Below are positions 17,583-26,601 of a stretch of DNA of 64,000 nt, piece by piece; position 1 is the first letter of the stretch; each line of letters opens with the position of its first letter. The translations under genes were made by a program, and so were the position numbers. The notes below the pieces were generated by a model. The model was not told the DNA's origin. It saw nothing but the letters and a program-made list of their open reading frames with translations, and searched no databases. Where the stretch lies: NCBI RefSeq assembly GCF_004001045.1, contig NZ_BIMK01000027.1, positions 62,001 through 126,000 on the forward strand, written 5' to 3'. Origin of the DNA: Paenibacillus chibensis (GTDB lineage Bacteria; Bacillota; Bacilli; Paenibacillales; Paenibacillaceae).

Positions 17583-17603
17583 ATATATCGAAACGATATA
17601 TCG
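17583..17603 (+). promoter_or_regulatory. Palindromic operator before PadR gene
   Basis: Perfect 8-bp arms (ATATATCG / CGATATAT) with an AAA spacer, partly overlapping a second 10-bp palindrome (CGATATATCG). It sits 26-46 bp before the start codon in the likely core promoter. PadR proteins bind such AT-rich dyads in their own promoters; autoregulation is inferred. Confidence 0.55.
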
Positions 17604-17628
17604 ATCCGATACATAAGAGGTGACTAAC

Positions 17629-18189
17629 ATGCTTGAATACATCATTTTGGGGCTGCTGATGGAAGGCAACATGAGCGGCTATGACATGAAAAAAACGATC
17701 GACCTGTCCATCGGCATGTTTTACAAGGCCAGCTTCGGCAGCCTGTATCCTGCGCTGAAGCGCCTTACGGACAAGGAATGGGTGTCGGTAGCGGAAGAGG
17801 AAGGCAGCAGCAAGAACAAGAAAATTTATTCTCTCCTTCCCGAGGGCCGGCAGCAGCTGCTCCATTGGCTTGGCGAGCCCCTCACCCTGAACCGGAACGA
17901 GTTTTTGCTGAAGGTCTTTTTCTACGATTACCTTGATGAGGGGACCCGGAACCTGCGGCTTGAGGAATACCGAAGCAAGCTGAATCAGGAAATCGGCCGT
18001 CTGCAGGCGGTAGAGCAGATCGTGGCCGGCGAGCTGGCTGAAATTCCCGATCCGCAAAAGCATTTTTTCAGAGTCTCCGTGTTATCGTACGGCAAGCATT
18101 TTTTTAAGATGGAAAAAGAGTATGTCGAACAATTAATCCAAGGAGCTGATCCGAATCATGAAAGCCCAGGCCAATCAAGTAAACCCTAG
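17629..18189 (+). CDS. PadR-family transcriptional regulator
   Basis: 186 aa. The winged helix covers residues about 1-80 (LEYIILGLLMEGNMSGYDMKK, then FYKASFGSLYPALKRLTDKEWV); the C-terminal helical dimerisation region corresponds to Vir_C-type PadR-s2. AGAGGTG precedes the chosen ATG. Its 3' end overlaps the next gene, a CPBP membrane protease, by 32 bp, so the two are co-transcribed and the protease is the likely regulated partner. Confidence 0.9.
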   Translation: MLEYIILGLLMEGNMSGYDMKKTIDLSIGMFYKASFGSLYPALKRLTDKEWVSVAEEEGSSKNKKIYSLLPEGRQQLLHWLGEPLTLNRNEFLLKVFFYDYLDEGTRNLRLEEYRSKLNQEIGRLQAVEQIVAGELAEIPDPQKHFFRVSVLSYGKHFFKMEKEYVEQLIQGADPNHESPGQSSKP

Positions 18190-18946
18190 CCCCGCCCGAT
18201 TCACCGACAAGCGTCCCGTTTTGAGCGTCGTTATGATCGAGCTTTTGCTCCTGGTGGCGATGTTCGTCGCCGGAGCCTATGCGACCATTCAAGAATTGAG
18301 CTATACTGCACCCGTGCTGATTGCTTTCATTCCGATCTCCATCGTCCTGATCGCCTGCCTGACCTGGAAAAAGAGCTGGGGACGTTACGGCTTCAGGCCG
18401 CTGAGCACCATTCCCGCGCGCAACTGGATGTATTACCTGCCGCTCGCGCTCGCGCTGCTGATCGTCGCATTGAACGGGTTCCGCAGCTTTACGCTTAAGG
18501 AGGCCATGTTTTTCGTCTTCTTTACCCTGATGGTCGGATTTGTCGAAGAGACGGTGTACCGGGGGCTGATCCTCCACATTCTGCTTCGGCACAAAAGCGT
18601 CACCGCCGCCGTCCTGACCTCCAGCCTGCTGTTCTCCGTCACGCATGTCCTTAACATGCTGTCCGGACAAAGCGCCGAAGATACCCTCGTACAGCTTGTA
18701 TATGCCCTCCTCACCGGCGCAGCCCTCGCCCTGCTGATCGTGAAGAACCATAACATCATTCCGCTCATCATCTACCACTTTATTCATAATCTGATCCAGT
18801 TTCTCGGCCAAGACGGCCGCGGGGTTTCCGTATGGGACTATGTTATTCTGATCATCCTTCTCCTGCACTGCTTATGGCTCGTGTTCAGCCTGAAAAAGAA
18901 TCCCGCTGTGCCCGGCGTTTCCGGTTCCACCAAAGAGATGGCGTAA
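18158..18946 (+). CDS. CPBP-family intramembrane glutamic endopeptidase
   Basis: 262 aa with about seven transmembrane helices. CPBP/Abi motifs are present: EE at 130-131 in VGFVEETVYRG, His163 in FSVTHVLNM and a later HFIHNL. These residues form the active site of CAAX-like proteases; bacterial members act in bacteriocin immunity or regulated proteolysis of membrane proteins. It overlaps the PadR gene and shares its promoter. The substrate is unknown. Confidence 0.87.
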   Translation: MKAQANQVNPSPARFTDKRPVLSVVMIELLLLVAMFVAGAYATIQELSYTAPVLIAFIPISIVLIACLTWKKSWGRYGFRPLSTIPARNWMYYLPLALALLIVALNGFRSFTLKEAMFFVFFTLMVGFVEETVYRGLILHILLRHKSVTAAVLTSSLLFSVTHVLNMLSGQSAEDTLVQLVYALLTGAALALLIVKNHNIIPLIIYHFIHNLIQFLGQDGRGVSVWDYVILIILLLHCLWLVFSLKKNPAVPGVSGSTKEMA

Positions 18947-19039
18947 CTGCTCAAGACACAGTCACCACGCATGATAGACAATCGTGTTCTAGCAGACTCT
19001 CCGCTGCTCTAGCATGTAGTTCAACTTTTAAACGACAAA

Positions 19040-19075
19040 AACGGGCATCAAGGTCGGAACCTTGAATGCCCGTTC
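19040..19075. terminator. Terminator between CPBP gene and nadE
   Basis: Stem AACGGGCATcAAGGT / ACCTTGAATGCCCGTT with a short GC loop, flanked by an A run on one side and T-rich sequence on the other; probably bidirectional. Confidence 0.75.
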
Positions 19076-19133
19076 TATTTCATTCTCTTATTTAAAGCGA
19101 AAATGCACCTTCACTCACGTACGCATCCTCTGA

Positions 19134-19943
19134 CTAAATTCCCGGAATCGCGTTCCGTTTATGCGCCGTTTTAACATAATAGCTTTCCAGGCGTTCCTTC
19201 GCCTTGGCGCTGATCTCTTTGCCTTCCAGATAATCGCTGTTCTCCTCGTAGGAGATGCCCAGCTCCTGCTCGTCGGTCTGACCGGCCCACAGGCCCGCCG
19301 AGGGCGCTTTATCCAGGATCTCCTGTGGAACTCCCAGGTACTGGGCCAGCTGGCGGACCTGACGCTTGTTCAGGCTGCTGAGCGGCGTAATATCCACGGC
19401 TCCATCGCCCCACTTGGTATAGAAGCCCGTAGCCGCCTCGGAAGCGTGATCCGTGCCGACGACCAGCAGCTTCAGCTCAAACGCAAGCGCATACTGCATG
19501 ACCATTCGGGCTCTGGCTTTGACATTGCCCTTCCCCTGCGGCGTGAGGTGGCGGTGGATACCAAGCCGCTTCAGGCCCTGCTCCGCTTCCAGCGCAATCT
19601 CGGTCACCGTATCCTCGATATTAGTCTCTACCGTATGCTTCAGTCCGAAGGCCTCAGCCACGGCGTAGCTGTGGTCGATATCCTCCTGCTCGCCGTAAGG
19701 CTGGAACACGCCCAGCGTCATATACTCTTCGCCGGCTTCCTCGGTCAGCTCATCCGTTGCCCGTTTGCACAGCCCCGTCGCGACGGCGCTGTCGATGCCG
19801 CCGCTGATGGCGATCAGCAGCCCCTTGACCCCGGCATCCTTTACGTAGGATTTCAGGAAATCCACTCTTCTTCTGACTTCTGTTTCTTCATCTATCGCCG
19901 GCTTTACGCCGAGTGCCGAAATCATTTCTTCCTGCAAGCTCAT
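19134..19943 (-). CDS. nadE: NH3-dependent NAD+ synthetase
   Basis: 269 aa. It adenylates and amidates nicotinate adenine dinucleotide to NAD+. The PP-loop is intact (AISGGIDSAVATGL), as are GTDHASEAATGFYTKWGDGAVDITPL and LNKRQVRQLAQYLG. There is no N-terminal glutaminase domain, so it uses free ammonia like the Bacillus enzyme. The ATG with GGGGTG upstream was chosen over a GTG three codons earlier. Confidence 0.95.
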   Translation of the reverse strand: MSLQEEMISALGVKPAIDEETEVRRRVDFLKSYVKDAGVKGLLIAISGGIDSAVATGLCKRATDELTEEAGEEYMTLGVFQPYGEQEDIDHSYAVAEAFGLKHTVETNIEDTVTEIALEAEQGLKRLGIHRHLTPQGKGNVKARARMVMQYALAFELKLLVVGTDHASEAATGFYTKWGDGAVDITPLSSLNKRQVRQLAQYLGVPQEILDKAPSAGLWAGQTDEQELGISYEENSDYLEGKEISAKAKERLESYYVKTAHKRNAIPGI

Positions 19944-20031
19944 GAAGCACACCCCGTTTCTCGTCGATCTCTGAATAGGTCGTCCAGATCAGCCCTTACA
20001 TCAAACTGTCACAGGCCTAAAAATAACGAAA

Positions 20032-20063
20032 GCCCCGCCTATCGGACATCCGATATTCGGGGC
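20032..20063 (-). terminator. Terminator of the bacilliredoxin gene
   Basis: GCCCCG / CGGGGC stem with an inner pairing region, followed on the minus strand by TTTCGTTATTTTT. Confidence 0.6.
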
Positions 20064-20083
20064 AGTATGCAGATGCATGCCGA

Positions 20084-20518
20084 TTAACGGCACAGACGAT
20101 CAAATGCTTCTGTCAGATCCTCGGCGATTTCTTGAGCCGAGCGGTCTTCGATTTGATGGCGCTCGATGAAATGAACGAGCTCGCCGTCCTTCAATACAGC
20201 AATGGAAGGAGAGGATGGCGGGTATGGGGCAAAATATTCTCTGGCTTTCGCCGTTGCTTCCTTGTCCTGTCCGGCAAATACCGTGAACAGATGATCCGGC
20301 ACCAAGTCATTGTTCAGCGCCAGGGCTACGCCTGGACGGCATTGTCCGGCTGCGCAGCCGCATACCGAATTGACAACGACCAAAGTCGTTCCGGGAGCAT
20401 CCTGGAGATGCATTTCCACTTCTTCCGGCGTTCTGAGCTCCTTAATTCCGAGGCTTGTAAGCTCATCGCGCATCGGTTGAATCATATCCTTCATATATCT
20501 GTCAAAAGACATAGACAT
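20084..20518 (-). CDS. BrxA/BrxB-family bacilliredoxin
   Basis: 144 aa. The active site is Cys53-Gly-Cys55 in VVNSVCGCAAGQCRPG, the thioredoxin-like CGC motif of the YphP/YqiW family. These proteins remove bacillithiol from S-bacillithiolated targets after oxidative stress. VFAGQDKEATAKAREYF and PSSPSIAVLKDGELVHFI are family hallmarks. I cannot decide between BrxA and BrxB from the sequence alone. It is a single gene with a terminator. Confidence 0.93.
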   Translation of the reverse strand: MSMSFDRYMKDMIQPMRDELTSLGIKELRTPEEVEMHLQDAPGTTLVVVNSVCGCAAGQCRPGVALALNNDLVPDHLFTVFAGQDKEATAKAREYFAPYPPSSPSIAVLKDGELVHFIERHQIEDRSAQEIAEDLTEAFDRLCR

Positions 20519-20720
20519 TTTCTTATCACTCCTAATCCGCTAAATATATAACCTGAACGAAGGCGAACCTCCTCCGTGAAGATAGAGATCTTCCGATGAA
20601 GAGAAGACAAGCCCTTCTTTCATTTTATATTGCACACAAATAATATTATACCCTCAACAAGTCTGAAATCAAGAGACAACACCGGAATCCAAGGCTCTCC
20701 CCCTCCTTCAGGGAACATGC

Positions 20721-22442
20721 TCAAGATTCCACGAGCGGAAGCTGAATCACAAATGTCGTGCCTTGACCTTCCTCCGATTCCACCATAATCTTGCCTCCAT
20801 GGCGCTCCACGATGCTGAGGCAGAGGGCCAATCCCAGCCCTGTCCCTTTGGCCTTGGTCGTAAAAAAGGGCTCGAACAGCCGTTCCTGACGGCTTTTGGA
20901 CATCCCTACGCCCGTATCCCTGATGACCAGCTCCACGATTTGCTCCTTCTTTTTCAGGCGTGTTTGGATGCTAAGCTTCCCTTTCTCCTCCATCGCCTCC
21001 ATCCCGTTGCGGGCCAGGTTGAGCAGCATTTGCTTAATTTCTTTGGCATTGAGGTTCAGCTTCGGCACATTCTCATCCAGCACAAGCTCAATCGTTTGGC
21101 CGCGCAAATTCGCATCGGCCCAAAGCAAGGGGCTTAAATCATTGATAATTTGGTGCAGATGCCACTGTTCCTTTTCGGAGATCCGGTTTTGGGCCAAGGA
21201 GAGAAAATCATTGATAATGCCGTTCGCCCGGTCCAGCTCCTCCATGACGATCCGGTAGTAATGATCAAGCGATTCCGGGCTTTTCTCCTTCATCAGCTGC
21301 AGAAATCCGCGCACCACGGCCATCGGGTTGCGGATTTCATGGGTAATGCTCGCCGCCATCTGTCCGACCAGACTGAGCCTCTCCACATTTCCCAGCTCAC
21401 TGCGCAGCCTCTCAAGCTCCGTTATATCCTGAATAACCAGCACTGCCCCCAAAATTTCCCCGGTAAAGGTATTGGTGAGTGGCGAGGTGCTTGTATAGTG
21501 GATCTGGGATCCGATGCGAATCAGCTCTTTGTTCATTTTTACGCCCTTCAGGGCTTGGGCAATCCGGTAACTGATATAGTCTTTTTCGGTAATGTCGACG
21601 AAAGACCCGAGCGGCCGCCCGAGAATATCATTTTTGTTCAGCTCCGGCATTCTGGTTTTGAATAAATTCATCATCATTTCATTAATACTGGTAACATTGC
21701 CATCCGTATCGACGGATACCATGCACAGAGGGGCCACATCCATGACCTGCTGCAGCTTCTCTTCCTCGCGCAAATATTTTTCGGAAATGCCTTTGATCTG
21801 CTCCTTGAGCAGCAGCTTTTCCAGAGCGAATTCGATGACATAGATCAACGCGCCTCCGACGAAGACGCTAACCATGATATAAAACATCAGGAGGAGCAGT
21901 GGGCCTGCATTAGATAAGTTTAAAGCCGGATCCTCAATAATCGGGGACGCCGTAACGAGGAGCATGGCTGGCAGAAGGCACATCCACAGCTTATTGACCT
22001 TATCGGTAAGGGTACCCTTCCGGAAACTTGGGGACATCCAGACAAGCAAGGGGTAAAACAACAACCCAGTATGTAGAAAAAGTCCGGAGAATGACCATTT
22101 TTCGTTAAAATAAAAATCGCAAAGCAGATAGAGCCCTGCCAAGGGAAGACCGCTTTTGTATCCTCCGTAAAGCATGCCGATAAAGAGCGGCAGAATACCC
22201 AAGTTCAAGGGGATCAGCTGGAGCAGCGTGGTGGAGAACACCGAGCACAGCAAGATGCTGAACGCGCTGGAAATGATAATCACAAATTCAAAGCCCGCGG
22301 AACCCAGCTTTTTCTTACGCCTCAGGGTACGGACGTATTTATCCAGCGTGAGCGGGAACAAAAAAGCAAACGAACCCGCTATGAGCACCTGTGTTATAAT
22401 ATTTTTCAGTGCATAAATGATCGCAAGTCCCCTCCTCCCCAT
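20721..22442 (-). CDS. Orphan membrane sensor histidine kinase with PAS domain
   Basis: 573 aa. The N-terminal 215 residues hold about six transmembrane helices, then a PAS domain (229-345), the dimerisation helix with phospho-acceptor His368 (SITHEIRNPMAVVRGF) and an HATPase domain (NARNG-like NLARNGMEA, DTGVGM, GTGLGLAL). No response regulator gene is adjacent. This architecture resembles sporulation-type kinases such as KinB, but the signal is unknown. The upstream ATG has no Shine-Dalgarno, whereas codons 2-5 read as GGGAGGAGG, which points to an ATC/ATT start about 21-24 bases further in. Confidence 0.88.
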   Translation of the reverse strand: MGRRGLAIIYALKNIITQVLIAGSFAFLFPLTLDKYVRTLRRKKKLGSAGFEFVIIISSAFSILLCSVFSTTLLQLIPLNLGILPLFIGMLYGGYKSGLPLAGLYLLCDFYFNEKWSFSGLFLHTGLLFYPLLVWMSPSFRKGTLTDKVNKLWMCLLPAMLLVTASPIIEDPALNLSNAGPLLLLMFYIMVSVFVGGALIYVIEFALEKLLLKEQIKGISEKYLREEEKLQQVMDVAPLCMVSVDTDGNVTSINEMMMNLFKTRMPELNKNDILGRPLGSFVDITEKDYISYRIAQALKGVKMNKELIRIGSQIHYTSTSPLTNTFTGEILGAVLVIQDITELERLRSELGNVERLSLVGQMAASITHEIRNPMAVVRGFLQLMKEKSPESLDHYYRIVMEELDRANGIINDFLSLAQNRISEKEQWHLHQIINDLSPLLWADANLRGQTIELVLDENVPKLNLNAKEIKQMLLNLARNGMEAMEEKGKLSIQTRLKKKEQIVELVIRDTGVGMSKSRQERLFEPFFTTKAKGTGLGLALCLSIVERHGGKIMVESEEGQGTTFVIQLPLVES

Positions 22443-22660
22443 ACGGGCAGCGTAAATACAGATTCATTTCACTTGGATAGCTAAACAGGGAAAATCTGAT
22501 TCTGCAGGAAATAGCGACGAAAATAAATTAACTTAAAAAAAGTGATGTACATGTTGATTAAATCACAGCCTACACTATATTACAATATACCCTGATATAT
22601 CCTAAAAAGGTACATTTAAAACACCTGACCTGGAGTCATCTGTCTGAAGGAGAGAAAAAC

Positions 22661-23926
22661 GTGAAACAATATGACGTCATTGTCGTCGGAGGCGGTTCCG
22701 CAGGCCTCATGGCTTGCATCGCTGCAGCCACACACGGTGCCAAGGTACTGCTCCTCGACAAAGGAAGCAAGCTTGGGCGCAAGCTCGGTATTTCCGGAGG
22801 CGGCCGCTGCAACGTGACCAACGCCAAGGAAACCGAAGAGCTCATCGCACACATTCCGGGCAACGGCCGTTTCTTATACAGCGCTTTTCAGCATTTCAAC
22901 AATCGCGATATCATGAACTTTTTTGAAAACCTGGGCATTGCCTTGAAGGAGGAAGATAACGGGCGCATGTTCCCGGTATCGGACAAGGCGGCCAGTGTGG
23001 TCAACACGCTCGTGGGAGAGGTCCGCAGGCTTGGGGTAGAAATCAAGACCGATACGCCGGTAGCGGAAGTGCTGTACGAGAATGGGCAGGTTTCCGGAGT
23101 ACGTACTGTATCCGGCGGCGCCTTCAAAGCGTCGGCCGTGATCTTAGCCACAGGCGGCAAATCGGTGCCGCATACCGGTTCAACGGGCGACGGCTATCCG
23201 TGGGCGGAGGCCGCAGGACATACCATAACCGAGCTGTATGCCACCGAGGTTCCGATCGTTTCCCGTGAAAGCTGGATCGCTTCCAAGGAGCTTCAAGGCT
23301 TGTCGCTGCGCGACGTGGAGCTGTCGGTATGGAATCCGAAAGGCAAAAAGACGATCGGACACCGCGGGGATATGATCTTCACCCATTTCGGACTGTCCGG
23401 CCCGATCGCCCTGCGATGCAGCCAGTTTATCCGCCAGGTGAAGCATAAATTCAAGGTCAATCAGGTGGAGATGGCGATCGATCTGTTCCCTGACCTGCCT
23501 CCTCATGAACTGGACCGGATGCTGCGGGACAAGCTCGCCGCAGAGCCGAAAAAGGCCATCAAAAACGTGCTGAAGGCAGATGTCCCCGAACGGATGCTGC
23601 CGCTGCTCCTGAACCGCGCCGACCTGGACGGAGACGCTACCTTCGCCCATCTGCCGAAACAGCAGTGGTTGGCGTTTGTCGATGTGCTGAAGAAGTTTGT
23701 CATTCAGGTTACCGGCACCAAATCGATTGAGGAAGCGTTCGTAACCGGCGGCGGGGTTAACCTGAAGGAAATCCATCCGAAAACGATGGAATCGAAGCTG
23801 ATGCCGGGCCTGTTTTTCTGCGGCGAAATTCTGGATATCCATGGCTACACCGGAGGTTATAACATCACTGCTGCCTTTTCCACCGGCTATACCGCCGGCA
23901 AACATGCGGCGCAGACCATCTCCTAG
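22661..23926 (+). CDS. HI0933-family NAD(P)/FAD-dependent oxidoreductase
   Basis: 421 aa. The Rossmann FAD-binding motif VVGGGSAGLMAC starts at residue 8, followed by LLLDKGSKLGRKLGISGGGRCNVTN, the hallmark of the HI0933/YtfP (BaiN-like) flavoproteins. C-terminal GGVNLKEIHPKTMESK and LDIHGYTGGYNITAAFSTGY complete the fold. The precise substrate is unknown for most members. The start is GTG with AAGGAGAG upstream. The unit ends with a strong terminator. Confidence 0.9.
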   Translation: MKQYDVIVVGGGSAGLMACIAAATHGAKVLLLDKGSKLGRKLGISGGGRCNVTNAKETEELIAHIPGNGRFLYSAFQHFNNRDIMNFFENLGIALKEEDNGRMFPVSDKAASVVNTLVGEVRRLGVEIKTDTPVAEVLYENGQVSGVRTVSGGAFKASAVILATGGKSVPHTGSTGDGYPWAEAAGHTITELYATEVPIVSRESWIASKELQGLSLRDVELSVWNPKGKKTIGHRGDMIFTHFGLSGPIALRCSQFIRQVKHKFKVNQVEMAIDLFPDLPPHELDRMLRDKLAAEPKKAIKNVLKADVPERMLPLLLNRADLDGDATFAHLPKQQWLAFVDVLKKFVIQVTGTKSIEEAFVTGGGVNLKEIHPKTMESKLMPGLFFCGEILDIHGYTGGYNITAAFSTGYTAGKHAAQTIS

Positions 23927-23992
23927 ATTCCATGAAGCGTGCCGGAGGTGCATCTGATCTTTCTTTTAAATGATATAGAAGACACATACACA

Positions 23993-24029
23993 AAGGGCCC
24001 GGATTTCAGTACAAGAAATCCGGGCCCTT
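23993..24029. terminator. Terminator after flavoprotein gene
   Basis: Perfect 15-bp stem AAGGGCCCGGATTTC / GAAATCCGGGCCCTT with a 7-base loop. It sits between convergent genes. T and A runs are short, but the stem is very stable. Confidence 0.7.
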
Positions 24030-24051
24030 GTCATAAACGGATAAATGCGGC

Positions 24052-25335
24052 TCAAGGGGATCCATATTTTCTATTCAACATGAACATGCGCATGGCTTGC
24101 GGGGCAATCCATGCGGACGCAGCCGCCAGCGGGACAAATCCGATGACGGCAATCCAAACATTCACCGGGGAGGTAAACAGCACTGCTGCCGAAGTCAGCA
24201 CAGCGAACGGAGACAGGAGCGTCCCCATGGCAAGATGGCTTCCCTGCAAATGCTGATCATCCGGCCAGGGCAGCAGGGACACGAACGGATCCTGCCGGAA
24301 TCCGAACCACTGGAGAAACAGCCAATAGGTCAGCAGCATGATCAGTCCGGCGAAAGCGATCACCTTGATCCCGATCGGCAGAGTCAGCAGAACAAGCAAG
24401 CTGATGCCCGTAAACTGCAAATACAGCATGGATTGCTTCGGATGGCGCAGCAGCGTTTTGATCATCGCTCCGGCTATTCTCCGGGAAGGCAACGTCGACC
24501 TGAACACATGTCCCGACCGGCGGTATATCCATGTTTTTTTACGAATCCGGCGCGGCTTGTCCACGGTTTGGCTTAGCACAACACTGGTCAGATCCGTCCG
24601 GTTCGTCAAATCCTCCTGCACATCATTCATGAAGGTTCCACGGAGCCGAAGCCTCACGATAATCAGCAGGAGGCTTACCACAACAAGGATGATCGTCCCC
24701 AAGCCAAGCGCAAACGGCTGCAGCCTGAACCAAGCGGCAAAAGCTCCGTACATCCCGGACGGTACGAACACGAACGGAATATACAGAAGCCGCCGCCTCC
24801 ACCCGCCCGTCTGTACACGGACCAGATGCTTGGACCACATCAGCACCCATTCGAATGCAATCGTAAAGAGCAGCAGCGAGACGAGTGACAGGCTGTCCTG
24901 ATGAAATTGCCTGACTAGAAACGGGAGCACGATTAGGTAAAAGATCGAGGTTTTAAGCGCTGCGACAGCCATGCTGTACAAACTGCTGCGAACCATTACC
25001 CCATGAAGCCACGCCTTCCGCTGAATCACGAACAGTACGTCAGCCTCACGGATCAGCAGTAAAATACTGCTGAGGGAAGCGGTCAGGAGCAGCAGCGCCA
25101 GCACCACGGAAAACGGAAGCTGCGCAGCCCACGCCGGGAGGGGTTCTTTCCACAAGCCATAATACAATCTTCCGCCCAGCAGCAAGCCCGGAATCAAAAT
25201 ATACAAAAACACGGTCCAGTCATCCGCTACCGAACGCAAGACACGAACCCGGTCTCGGATATGGCTTATCAGCCGCTTCCTGAACAGGTTTGCAGGATTC
25301 GGAAACGTATAACCTTGGTTTTTCGTTCCGATGAT
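24052..25335 (-). CDS. EcsB-like ABC transporter permease
   Basis: About 428 aa if it starts at 25335, with around eight hydrophobic segments. Together with the ATPase gene just upstream it forms an EcsAB-type exporter, a system linked in Bacillus to secretion, peptide or heme homeostasis. The TTG at 25239 has no ribosome site and would remove a conserved-looking N-terminus (NPANLFRKRLISHIRDRVR). The frame stays open upstream to a stop just before a strong GAAAGGAGAG; at optimal spacing the in-frame codon is ATC (25335-25333), so a rare ATC start or an error is possible. Confidence 0.82.
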   Translation of the reverse strand: MIGTKNQGYTFPNPANLFRKRLISHIRDRVRVLRSVADDWTVFLYILIPGLLLGGRLYYGLWKEPLPAWAAQLPFSVVLALLLLTASLSSILLLIREADVLFVIQRKAWLHGVMVRSSLYSMAVAALKTSIFYLIVLPFLVRQFHQDSLSLVSLLLFTIAFEWVLMWSKHLVRVQTGGWRRRLLYIPFVFVPSGMYGAFAAWFRLQPFALGLGTIILVVVSLLLIIVRLRLRGTFMNDVQEDLTNRTDLTSVVLSQTVDKPRRIRKKTWIYRRSGHVFRSTLPSRRIAGAMIKTLLRHPKQSMLYLQFTGISLLVLLTLPIGIKVIAFAGLIMLLTYWLFLQWFGFRQDPFVSLLPWPDDQHLQGSHLAMGTLLSPFAVLTSAAVLFTSPVNVWIAVIGFVPLAAASAWIAPQAMRMFMLNRKYGSP

Positions 25336-25408
25336 GTATCTCTCCTTTCTTCCGTTTTTTCTTCAGATGCCCTAACCCGGCATGAGGGAAGATCCAAGGA
25401 TGAAGCTC

Positions 25409-26128
25409 TTATGTAAGCGTATCAAAGCAGTCGAACAGCGACGCTGCGGGTAGCCCGGCGCTTTCCCGGATCTGCTCCAGCGTCCCTTCCGCCACCGTTT
25501 GGCCGGAAGATATCATGACGAACCTGTCGCATATTTTCTCCGCCGTGTCCAGCACATGCGTGGACATCAATACGGCTGCGCCGCGCCTGCGTTCTTCATC
25601 CAATAACCGCAAAAAATCCTTGGTTGCGCGGGGATCAAGACCGATAAAAGGCTCGTCCACGATGTACACATCCGGTTCGCTCAGGAATCCCAGCATCAGC
25701 ATCATCTTCTGCTTCATCCCTTTGGAGAACCCTCCCGGAAGATCATGCTTTACCTCCTCCATGCCGAACTGGCGCAGCAGAAGATCCGCCGACCGGCAAA
25801 AGGAGTCGTATTCAAGACCGTATACGGCTGCTGCCAAATCCATATGCTCCCACAGTGTCAAGTCATCATGAAAAACAGGCTGCTCCGGAACATACGCGTA
25901 TCTTCCGGATCTGCCGCCGATCGTAACGCCGGCTTTCGCATATTTCAGAAGTCCCAGCAGCGTTTTGATGGTCGTGCTTTTTCCGGCCCCGTTCGGGCCG
26001 ATCAGTCCCAGCAGCTCTCCGGCCTGAATCCGGAAGGCAATGCCGCGGATTCGCGGATGGCCTTCTTCATATCCTGCTTCTTCAATATTTACGTCCAGCA
26101 TCGCAGACTCCGCGTTGATCGTTTCCAT
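25409..26128 (-). CDS. EcsA-like ABC transporter ATP-binding protein
   Basis: 239 aa. The ATPase domain is complete: Walker A GPNGAGKST, Q-loop region (YVPEQPVFHDDLTL), signature-like FSKGMKQKM, Walker B VYIVDEPFIGLDP and the H-loop STH. It belongs to the EcsA/CcmA exporter class. The start METINAESAM is chosen because AAGGGGGA lies at good spacing; the longer frame has no ribosome site. The permease follows 70 bp downstream. Confidence 0.9.
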   Translation of the reverse strand: METINAESAMLDVNIEEAGYEEGHPRIRGIAFRIQAGELLGLIGPNGAGKSTTIKTLLGLLKYAKAGVTIGGRSGRYAYVPEQPVFHDDLTLWEHMDLAAAVYGLEYDSFCRSADLLLRQFGMEEVKHDLPGGFSKGMKQKMMLMLGFLSEPDVYIVDEPFIGLDPRATKDFLRLLDEERRRGAAVLMSTHVLDTAEKICDRFVMISSGQTVAEGTLEQIRESAGLPAASLFDCFDTLT

Positions 26129-26402
26129 CCCGATCCCCCTTATATGAATACAGATGATGATTTTCGTGCATGAGTGCAATTCCGGCAACGTATCGTTCAA
26201 TTCACCATTCCCCGTCAATTACAGTAAAACGGCCAACATACCTCTCTTAATAAGAATACATGGGTCAAAGCGAGCAGGCAAACCAATCGATACCGTAACC
26301 TTAATATACATGGGGCGTTCATCCATCCTTCCTTAGACCGATGCCGCTTCGATCCGCAGAATGAAATTTACTACAAATTTTAAAGTTTCAAACCCCGATG
26401 GA

Positions 26403-26446
26403 ATGTGACAAATCACATGTTTTTCGCGCGGGTCAAGCGCTATGAT
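26403..26446 (+). promoter_or_regulatory. Palindromic site and -10 upstream of MarR gene
   Basis: A perfect dyad ATGTGA-CAAA-TCACAT (26403-26418) ends at the expected -35 position of a -10-like TATGAT (26441-26446). The half-sites resemble CRP/FNR-superfamily sites but the spacing is 4 rather than 6 bp. The 473-bp gap 26129-26601 shows no gene otherwise. Confidence 0.45.
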
Positions 26447-26601
26447 AAACATACGAAACTAAGGATTATGCAAAATTGCGCCCTTAATGGCTCGAAATGG
26501 CTTTTGCAAGCCTTCTGCGATGTCCATTTTTCCCCTTCTGCGGCAGGAATCCGGCATGTTACGCAATGCAGCATTAATTGAAAATAAAGGCGGGAATAAT
26601 C

